Shown here: positions 30,804 to 35,209 of the stretch, one piece after another
How positions within the stretch are numbered: the first letter of the stretch is position 1
How the letters are laid out: each line of letters begins with the position of its first letter
Source of the DNA: Candidatus Mediterraneibacter merdigallinarum
Lineage (GTDB): Bacteria; Bacillota; Clostridia; Lachnospirales; Lachnospiraceae
Direction: 5' to 3'
Assembly (NCBI GenBank): GCA_019117305.1
Contig: DWZZ01000109.1
Span: 1 to 35,209, forward strand
DNA: 35,209 nt
Position numbers and translations under genes: made by a program
Notes under the pieces: generated by a model
What the model saw: the letters and a program-made list of their open reading frames with translations, nothing else
Told to the model about the DNA's origin: nothing
The model's database searches: none

Positions 30804-30873
30804 TTTTCCACATATTTTTAATAGTTATTCACATTTTATTCACACAGTTATCAACATAAGCCTTTGTGGATGT
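30804..30873 (+). repeat. array of DnaA-box-like 9-mers
   Basis: Four same-orientation copies each differ from the DnaA box TTATCCACA at one position: TTTTCCACA at 30804, TTATTCACA at 30825, TTATTCACA at 30836 and TTATCAACA at 30848. A fifth, reversed and weaker copy (TGTGGATGT) lies at 30865. Start-to-start spacing is 21, 11 and 12 bases, close to whole helical turns. The region is A+T-rich and lies 44-113 bases upstream of the GAF/membrane gene start. Confidence 0.6.
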
Positions 30874-30910
30874 AAAGTAATTTTACAACTTTCTTTTACG
30901 CTTTTCAAGT

Positions 30911-30946
30911 AAATATAAAAACGCCCCACACATTTGTGCAGAGCGT
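30911..30946 (-). terminator. terminator downstream of the late regulator
   Basis: On the minus strand ACGCTCTGCACA pairs with TGTGTGGGGCGT over 12 bp (including G-T pairs) and is followed by TTTTATATTT. It separates the late regulator and its structured trailer from the accessory operon. Confidence 0.8.
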
Positions 30947-31067
30947 CTTCCATCTATGGTTTGTTAGGGGGAAAAAGTTGTCCGAACCATCCGGCGATCT
31001 GCCTTCCGGCTCGTGGAGAAGAGGTTTTTCTTTTCCTCTTCTCGATGATACCATGTTACCACAGATC
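30947..31067 (-). other. non-coding structured stretch downstream of the late regulator
   Basis: No gene is convincing here. On the minus strand AGAAGAGG and CCTCTTCT form a perfect 8-bp stem (about 31018-31043). A second nested fold, CGAGCC...GGTTCG with inner GGC/GCC, lies at about 30982-31016 and is followed by ACAACTTTTT. In phages of this layout the stretch between late regulator and terminase can hold the late promoter and the packaging site. I see no clear promoter. Confidence 0.45.
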
Positions 31068-31529
31068 TTACTGACATTCACTGACATCTTTCGGAATTTC
31101 AAAATGCGCCAGAGCCTTCCCATGTATTCTGAATATCTGTCGCTCTGAAAACCCCATCTTCTCTGCGATCTCCCACCATCCAAGTCCGCTTATGTACCGA
31201 TAGAACAAGACATCCGACTCGTTCCGGCTCTTCATGCGCTTGATCTGCCGGGCAATTGCCTGATAAGTCTTGATTCTGAGATACCGTTCATGGATCAGTT
31301 CCCGAATCATCTCATCCAGTTCTGCGGCGTATCCCGAGAGATCTCCCTGCCCTCCGCTACCGTGCGGCATCCCGTCGTCCGGTTTCATAGACGGATGCAG
31401 CTTCATTTCCCGCAGTTCTGCGATCTCCGCATTGATCCGGTGGATCCTGCGCACATGACACCGGTAACTCCGCAGGTATTCCTTTTTCCTGTCATTCTCA
31501 CTCACTGTCTTCTCTTCGATCTTGTCCAT
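31068..31529 (-). CDS. sigma-like late transcription regulator (ArpU/DUF1492 type)
   Basis: The 153-residue helical protein has a charged N-terminal coiled region (RRIHRINAEIAELREMK). The C-terminal sigma region-4-like helix-turn-helix is LFYRYISGLGWWEIAEKMG followed by SERQIFRIHGKALAHF (about residues 108-143). This is the layout of phage late regulators that switch on packaging, structural and lysis genes. AAGGGG lies 8 bases before ATG 31529; the GTG at 31538 overlaps it less well. Its position directly before the control region and terminase supports the late-regulator role. It overlaps the upstream small gene by 32 bases. Confidence 0.82.
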   Translation of the reverse strand: MDKIEEKTVSENDRKKEYLRSYRCHVRRIHRINAEIAELREMKLHPSMKPDDGMPHGSGGQGDLSGYAAELDEMIRELIHERYLRIKTYQAIARQIKRMKSRNESDVLFYRYISGLGWWEIAEKMGFSERQIFRIHGKALAHFEIPKDVSECQ

Positions 31530-31719
31530 CCGCATCACCCCTTATCCCGTATTTTTCCGCTACATACTTGTTCGTATCCCTGATCTGCTCTGCCTGGGCC
31601 CGGATCATCACCTGCACACCGGCAGGACGCTTGAACCAGTCCCGAGCCTTCTGATCCGGCGTTTGTTCAGCCATCTCTCGCCGCTCACGCTTCCGATCCG
31701 CCTTTTCTTTCTTTGTCAT
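31498..31719 (-). CDS. small highly charged phage protein
   Basis: The 73-residue product is very charged and hydrophilic (MTKKEKADRKRERREMAEQ, then WFKRPAGVQVMIRAQAEQI). It probably forms two helices and has no membrane segment. Its start overlaps the preceding stop (ATGA), with an AAGGCGGG site upstream, so it is coupled. It overlaps the late regulator start. No family is recognised; it may assist the regulator or be an early host-takeover peptide. Confidence 0.6.
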   Translation of the reverse strand: MTKKEKADRKRERREMAEQTPDQKARDWFKRPAGVQVMIRAQAEQIRDTNKYVAEKYGIRGDADGQDRREDSE

Positions 31720-31961
31720 TCAATCCCGCCTTTCTCAATAATCTCAACCGCTCTATTTCCTGCTTCATCATCGATAATGCATCCTTCTTCCTTTAATTGA
31801 TCGATCAATTTTTCCTTGTCAAAGGCTGCTGGTGCATGTTCAATATCATATAATACCTGTTCTAAAATGCATCTAGCCACTTCGTTGTTTTTCACAATAT
31901 TTGTCATCAACAACCTTTCTGTTCCGATCAAATCTTTTCGGCTGATTAAATCATCGCTCAT
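31716..31961 (-). CDS. small phage early protein, unknown
   Basis: The 81-residue product (MSDDLISRKDLIGTERLLM, later FDKEKLIDQLKEEGCIIDD) is helical and acidic. The opening Asp-Leu-Ile-Ser-Arg-Lys is a recurrent start in small phage and plasmid proteins of gut clostridia, often without assigned function. AGGAGG lies 7 bases before the ATG. It overlaps the Lar-like gene end by 11 bases. Confidence 0.65.
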   Translation of the reverse strand: MSDDLISRKDLIGTERLLMTNIVKNNEVARCILEQVLYDIEHAPAAFDKEKLIDQLKEEGCIIDDEAGNRAVEIIEKGGIE

Positions 31962-32187
31962 TGTTCGCCCTCCTGTTCCATGCCTCTATTGTTTCGTTTA
32001 GTGCTTCAATGACTTCATCAAATGTCAGAAATCCGTTTTTTATCTTATATTCAAAATCTATTCTTGCTCCGCAATCGGGGTTATCACACTGTATATATCC
32101 TTTAATTTTGGTATCGTTCGCACATTCTATTGAAGTATATGGCGGTGTTTTGCAGAACGGACACGGCTTCAATTTAATCTCGCTCAT
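31951..32187 (-). CDS. Lar-like restriction alleviation / zinc-ribbon protein
   Basis: The 78-residue protein has two zinc knuckles, LKPCPFCKTPP (residues 6-16) and CDNPDCGARI, and the closing motif ETIEAWNRRAN. This is the signature of the Lar family, named after the Rac prophage protein that lessens type I restriction. Many family members in Firmicute phages are untested, so the role is by homology only. ATG 32187 is chosen because AGGAGG precedes it by 7 bases; the upstream in-frame start at 32205 lacks a site. Confidence 0.82.
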   Translation of the reverse strand: MSEIKLKPCPFCKTPPYTSIECANDTKIKGYIQCDNPDCGARIDFEYKIKNGFLTFDEVIEALNETIEAWNRRANNER

Positions 32188-32188
32188 G

Positions 32189-32761
32189 CTACTCCCTCCT
32201 GTCAAATTTCCTCAGCATGTCCTGTCTCCAGTCTGGCTTTTCTGTCTCGGACTCCGAGCGGTACGGCTCCGGAAGAGGACGCCAGGCAATAGGATAATCC
32301 GGTTCTGCACCTATTATCCAATCACAGCAATGAATATATCCTGTTGCAATTAATCCCACGTCTGTGGTAATAAGCACTTCTTCGCCCTCAGCCGGAAGCC
32401 GCTCCTCAACCGGGATCCAGCCGTCATTCATGTGTTTGCGGATAAAGTCTCTGAGATATTCAATATCCCGGTTAAAGCTCGCGATATCTTCATCCTGCAC
32501 TTCTCTCGGCTTATCGTTCCACAGCTCTCTTCCGGCTCTCTGGCCACCGAAGAAAGACAACTTGTCTAAAACTTCAATCGCTCTCCGAAAATCCGTATCT
32601 CGTGACGATCTCGCGATTTCCGGGTCATTTTCGTGGGATAAGTGCGCGTTTATAATATTCGTGCACAGATCTATTGCTCTATTCCATTCCAGATCTTCGT
32701 CTGTCCTCACCACTCTGTAATGATTCTGAATTTTTTCACGTACAATCTCTAATTCCTGCAT
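32189..32761 (-). CDS. DUF551-domain phage protein
   Basis: The 190-residue protein has a helical N-terminal region of about 125 residues, rich in Arg/Asp/Glu (VREKIQNHYRVVRTDEDLEW). A C-terminal DUF551 module starts at DGWIPVEERLPAEGEEVLI and ends at AWRPLPEPY. DUF551 is common in phage early regions and has no known activity. GGGAGG precedes ATG 32761; the GTG four codons earlier overlaps the ribosome site. It ends 1 base before the Lar-like start. Confidence 0.8.
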   Translation of the reverse strand: MQELEIVREKIQNHYRVVRTDEDLEWNRAIDLCTNIINAHLSHENDPEIARSSRDTDFRRAIEVLDKLSFFGGQRAGRELWNDKPREVQDEDIASFNRDIEYLRDFIRKHMNDGWIPVEERLPAEGEEVLITTDVGLIATGYIHCCDWIIGAEPDYPIAWRPLPEPYRSESETEKPDWRQDMLRKFDRRE

Positions 32762-32762
32762 G

Positions 32763-32957
32763 TCAGTCCTCACCTCCCGTCAGTTCCTTAATCCTCGAAT
32801 ATGCCACCGCAGATAACCTGTCTACAGCAAAATTCAGCTGGCACACAATCTCTTCAATATCGTTCGATACAGAGATTCTGTTTATATTTCCCTGCAGCAT
32901 ATCAAGAATGTGCCTCTTTTCTTCTCTGGTAAACGGTCTGTCCAACAACTTTGCCAT
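32763..32957 (-). CDS. small helical phage protein
   Basis: The 64-residue protein starts MAKLLDRPFTREEKRHILD and continues as helices (IEEIVCQLNFAVDRLSAVA) to GGED. It has no recognised family and no membrane segment. ATG 32957 is chosen because GGGAGG lies 7 bases upstream; the longer in-frame ORF to 33038 would overlap the zinc-ribbon gene. It sits 1 base before the DUF551 gene start region and is clearly part of the same operon. Confidence 0.68.
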   Translation of the reverse strand: MAKLLDRPFTREEKRHILDMLQGNINRISVSNDIEEIVCQLNFAVDRLSAVAYSRIKELTGGED

Positions 32958-32959
32958 CG

Positions 32960-33268
32960 TCAGTCCTCCCACTTCAACCGCTGTCCACAATACGGACAAA
33001 ATCCGAACCCTGAATCTTTCTCTATATCGTTTCCGCATTTACAAACAACCGATTCGTGATCGAATATACTTGTTTTTGCAAAATATTCTGTATCCCGCTC
33101 CTTCAGCCCCACGATCTGTTCCGGAGTGAGGCCGGTATCCAGCAGCTTTGACATTTCATGCATTCCATTCAAAGTTTCTTCCCGGTCTTCCTTTGCAACA
33201 ATCATTTTGAAATTCACATTATGAGGATTTTCGCAGTGCCAATCCAAAAATTCTTTTAATCTCTCCAT
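32960..33268 (-). CDS. small zinc-ribbon phage protein
   Basis: The 102-residue protein starts MERLKEFLDWHCENPHNVN and has a helical middle. The C-terminal zinc ribbon CKCGNDIEKDSGFGFCPYCG has two CxxC-type knuckles. Such ribbons often mark nucleic-acid or protein contacts, but the protein is otherwise unknown. AAGGGAG lies 7 bases before ATG 33268. A terminator at 33303-33336 lies just upstream, so a new transcript or read-through must serve this operon; I see no strong promoter in the 35-base gap. Confidence 0.7.
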   Translation of the reverse strand: MERLKEFLDWHCENPHNVNFKMIVAKEDREETLNGMHEMSKLLDTGLTPEQIVGLKERDTEYFAKTSIFDHESVVCKCGNDIEKDSGFGFCPYCGQRLKWED

Positions 33269-33302
33269 CTCCGTTCTCCCTTCGTTTGTTCTGTTTTTAG
33301 AC

Positions 33303-33336
33303 AATAAAAAACCAACCACCGATATTGATGGTTGGT
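33303..33336 (-). terminator. terminator after the winged-helix/membrane gene
   Basis: On the minus strand ACCAACCA and TGGTTGGT (perfect 8 bp) with a 10-base loop are followed by TTTTTATTG. Part of its stem belongs to a 14-base inverted repeat also found at the upstream promoter. Confidence 0.85.
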
Positions 33337-33355
33337 GAATTTAAAATTCAGTAAT

Positions 33356-33637
33356 CTATATTTGCATTGCTAGTGAAATGATCGAAACAACAAGTGCAAG
33401 GAACGCTATTCCAGTCGTCCAATACCTCTGGCGCTTCATATCTTTGTATTCATACAGATATGCTTTCCCCTCCTGTGTCAGAGTATATACTTTTGTTTTC
33501 TCTCCGGTTGATTTCGCAAATTTACGCCATACTAAGTATTCAGCAATTTCAAGTTCTTCGTTGGTCATGTTTGAACTAATATAGCATCTTTTCTTGCACT
33601 TCGTCATAAAAGCAATCTGGTTCTTTGCAATTCTCAT
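33356..33637 (-). CDS. winged-helix-like protein with C-terminal membrane helix
   Basis: The 93-residue protein has a DNA-binding-like core (TNEELEIAEYLVWRKFAKS, then KVYTLTQEGKAYLYEY) that resembles the recognition helix and wing of small winged-helix regulators. One membrane helix follows near the C-terminus (TGIAFLALVVSIISLAM). GAGG precedes ATG 33637. It has its own extended -10 promoter and terminator, and a 14-base inverted repeat spans both ends. This independent transcription unit within the early region looks like an inserted accessory gene or a self-regulating switch. Confidence 0.7.
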   Translation of the reverse strand: MRIAKNQIAFMTKCKKRCYISSNMTNEELEIAEYLVWRKFAKSTGEKTKVYTLTQEGKAYLYEYKDMKRQRYWTTGIAFLALVVSIISLAMQI

Positions 33638-33670
33638 TTGTATCCCTCACATCTGATAATATACCGTTAT

Positions 33671-33699
33671 ATTATACCAGAATTTTCCAACCATCAATA
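33671..33699 (-). promoter_or_regulatory. extended -10 promoter of the winged-helix/membrane gene
   Basis: On the minus strand a perfect TATAAT (33676-33671) with TGG immediately before it forms an extended -10. TATTGA lies 17 bases upstream as a weak -35. The inverted-repeat copy at 33687-33700 overlaps the -35/spacer region, where a repressor would block the polymerase. Confidence 0.7.
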
Positions 33700-33755
33700 T
33701 TCAATTGTCAAGGTTCATTTCTTTATAACCGATTTCGGCTATATATTTGATTTAT

Positions 33756-34853
33756 TCACATATTGCCTAAGTAGTCCTCTATGCTCATCTGTCGCCTTTC
33801 CCAGTCTATATACCGGTCTTCCCACTCAACTCCTATATAGTCCAGAACTCTTCCCCATCCATAATGTTCTCCTGTCTCCGGATCCTGGCACACTTCATAC
33901 ATCCAGAAATGCCAGGCCTTCTCATTTTCTTCCCGCAGGCGGTCGAACCGGTGAGGCCGCTTCTCTAAATGAATTCCAAATCCGCAAATATCACAACCGG
34001 TTCTCTGGGCTCTGGTCGTATATAATGTGCCATCAGGCTTTCTTTCGATCGTTCCGTAAGCCTCCGGTATCGGCACTTTCAGATCCAATGCAAGCTGTAA
34101 CACATCCTGCCGCATGAATGGAGCAAACGGTGCGCTGCGGATCGTGTTCTTCCCGTAATAGTTGCATCCGTTTTTCATCAGAGCAAATTCCCTCTGTCCA
34201 CCTTCGGATGCCATCAAGCCAAGAAAGGGATAACTGTCATGTTCTTTTGCCCAGGTATCACAAGGAAGCTCTTTCATGTACTTACAGCAGTCCGCCGATA
34301 CTTTAAACGGAGCGCACCTGCAACATAGATCCGGGCGGTGCTCCTGATAGTTCCCGCCGAACAACTCCAGCCACTTATCTGGAAGTTTAATCTTGTCAGA
34401 ATGCTGGAACTTGCCCTGTTCTCCCATATCACCAGTCATAATCGCGTGTATGAATGTCTGCTTCTCACTGTCTTTCGTCTGCAGAAGCTCAATCTTGTGA
34501 GCTTTCGCCTTGCTGATCACCGGAAAGCCCAGTTCCCGCAGGACCTGATGTTTATACATAAATGGCTTTACCGGAATCACGCCGGCCTTCTTGTGGATCC
34601 GACGAATACTCTGGTGCTCCAGACAGGTCACACCAATCGCAGGAATCTCTTCTGCGTCATATCCCAGACTCCGAATAAAATACAAGAGTGTCAAACTATC
34701 CAAGCCTCCAACTGAAATGTGCACATGCTTTCCCATGTCATATACGACTTTCTTGTAGAATTCTTTTATTCTCAGCTCTGCCCGTTTTATTTTCACCTCA
34801 TAAGGCAACCGCTGCATTGCTACAAATCGCTTTATGTAATCCTTATCACTCAT
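33756..34853 (-). CDS. PAPS-reductase-family PP-loop protein
   Basis: The 365-residue protein belongs to the phosphoadenosine-phosphosulfate-reductase-like group of PP-loop enzymes, frequent in Firmicute phages. The PP-loop reads HISVGGLDSLTLLYF (residues about 44-58), with Leu where the usual SGGKDS has Lys. It also carries a cysteine cluster DLCCRCAPFKVSADCC (about 176-191), a second pair CDICGFG (about 291-297) and a C-terminal helical part. The cysteines suggest a metal or Fe-S site. The substrate is unknown; roles proposed for related proteins include nucleotide or DNA sulfur chemistry. The ribosome site is weak (TTGAGA). It lies between the replication protein and the small early genes. 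Confidence 0.8.
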   Translation of the reverse strand: MSDKDYIKRFVAMQRLPYEVKIKRAELRIKEFYKKVVYDMGKHVHISVGGLDSLTLLYFIRSLGYDAEEIPAIGVTCLEHQSIRRIHKKAGVIPVKPFMYKHQVLRELGFPVISKAKAHKIELLQTKDSEKQTFIHAIMTGDMGEQGKFQHSDKIKLPDKWLELFGGNYQEHRPDLCCRCAPFKVSADCCKYMKELPCDTWAKEHDSYPFLGLMASEGGQREFALMKNGCNYYGKNTIRSAPFAPFMRQDVLQLALDLKVPIPEAYGTIERKPDGTLYTTRAQRTGCDICGFGIHLEKRPHRFDRLREENEKAWHFWMYEVCQDPETGEHYGWGRVLDYIGVEWEDRYIDWERRQMSIEDYLGNM

Positions 34854-34908
34854 TTTCTCAAGAAGCCCGGTATACCCTTACCCCTGCAGGAGGCTGGCTC
34901 CTTTCTTA

Positions 34909-35209
34909 TCATTTTCCAAGCAGCTGGCTTTCCAAAGCATCCATATCATACTTCCGCCGCTCAAAATTATTGTTATCTCTGGTCTTTCCCTTCCGGGATC
35001 CAGATGCCTCTCTCTTCTTCTCTGTCTTATAGAATGACTTCCATCCGCTGGCCGTCGCCTTCTTCACGATAGCGATCCGCTCCTCTTCCTTATCACTCAG
35101 ATTCAACAGATCATCTCTCAATGCCTGGATCTGTTCCTCTGGGATCTCTCCGAAGTTATTCTTACGGACAAGGAGATACATCTGAAAAGTCCGTTCCAGT
35201 TCCGGGGAA
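34909..35209 (-). CDS. phage DnaD-like replication protein, 5' part outside window
   Basis: Only the C-terminal 99 residues are visible, and the frame remains open to the window edge (PELERTFQMYLLVRKNN at the edge). The segment IVKKATASGWKSFYKTEKK matches the end of DnaD-like/replisome-organiser proteins, which load helicase at the phage origin. The basic Arg/Lys-rich tail (REASGSRKGKTRDNNNFER) and helical end (MDALESQLLGK) are typical. An internal ATG at 35181 could mimic a start but continuous coding upstream and no ribosome site argue against it. Confidence 0.65.
   Translation of the reverse strand, partial: SPELERTFQMYLLVRKNNFGEIPEEQIQALRDDLLNLSDKEEERIAIVKKATASGWKSFYKTEKKREASGSRKGKTRDNNNFERRKYDMDALESQLLGK

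Larger units (their letters stand above)
33322..33700. repeat. 14-bp inverted repeat flanking a single gene
   Basis: ATATTGATGGTTGG at 33322-33335 is the exact reverse complement of CCAACCATCAATAT at 33687-33700. The left copy lies in the terminator, the right copy in the spacer/-35 part of the promoter. Between them is exactly one gene (33356-33637). Confidence 0.7.
7920..35209 (-). mobile_element. siphovirus-type prophage, left part, open at window end
   Basis: Thirty-nine or so tightly packed minus-strand genes follow standard siphophage order when read right to left: replication, small early proteins, late regulator, terminase, portal, minor head, protease, scaffold, capsid, connectors, tube, chaperones, tape measure, distal tail, baseplate, holin, amidase. 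Many neighbours overlap by 1-8 bases. No integrase, repressor or excisionase is present, so these must lie to the right of the window. No frameshift is visible in the structural genes, so the element looks intact so far as seen. Confidence 0.95.

Noticed and set aside
30804-30873. Host chromosomal origin
   Set aside because: The array lies inside a prophage, lacks perfect DnaA boxes and has no dnaA/dnaN genes nearby; it is kept only as a phage or operator-type array.
30905-31183. Minus-strand 92-codon frame across the hairpin region
   Set aside because: It overlaps the end of the late regulator in another frame, runs through the hairpins and terminator, and has no ribosome site.

Overview
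The window comes from a Firmicute, most likely a Lachnospiraceae-type clostridium. The evidence is the run of typical low-GC Gram-positive housekeeping genes at the left, strong AGGAGG-type ribosome binding sites, TTGACA/TATAAT promoters, and phage genes of the kind common in gut clostridia. No species call is possible from sequence alone.

Positions 1-7980 are host chromosome: the 5' part of an RlmD/RumA-type 23S rRNA uracil methyltransferase, a small acidic membrane protein, the PcrA/UvrD helicase, a DUF1836 regulator, a YerC/YecD TrpR-like regulator, a PHP-domain phosphoesterase and a zinc-ribbon membrane protein. Convincing promoters and terminators separate most of these. At 7663 an ABC-transporter substrate-binding lipoprotein gene begins, but it breaks off after about 90 family-like residues. 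From there to the right edge the sequence is prophage, so the lipoprotein gene appears to be the integration target. The integrase and the other attachment site lie outside the window.

Positions about 7920-35209 are a siphovirus-type prophage read entirely on the minus strand, so its biological order runs right to left. Early/middle genes: a partial DnaD-like replication protein, a PAPS-reductase-family PP-loop protein, a winged-helix/membrane protein with its own promoter and terminator, small zinc-ribbon, DUF551 and Lar-like proteins, and a sigma-like (ArpU-type) late regulator. A non-coding control region with hairpins and a phased array of DnaA-box-like 9-mers follows. Next come an A+T-rich accessory pair (two-TM GAF-like protein plus a coupled 51-residue basic peptide), a tRNA-like element, and a terminase that looks like a TerS-TerL fusion. 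Head genes: portal, minor head protein with a C-terminal nuclease-like domain, an acidic small protein overlapping it, a Prp-type cysteine protease, scaffold, major capsid, head fiber and connectors. Tail genes: tube, chaperones, a Com-like zinc finger, tape measure, Dit, Gp37-like hub and baseplate/adhesin proteins. Lysis genes: two membrane proteins including a holin, and an amidase with a ricin-type wall-binding domain.

Four observations stand out. (1) The capsid-linked minor head protein ends in a BECR/PBECR-like nuclease domain and is translationally coupled to an acidic, immunity-like protein. (2) A phage-borne Prp protease sits between two strong terminators, immediately before scaffold and capsid proteins that share an N-terminal motif resembling the Prp cleavage site of ribosomal protein L27. 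(3) A Com-like zinc-finger gene lies directly before the tape-measure gene, whose TTG start has its ribosome binding site inside a 9-bp hairpin; this resembles the Mu Com/mom arrangement. (4) An array of four one-mismatch DnaA boxes with about one-turn spacing lies upstream of a GAF/membrane accessory operon.
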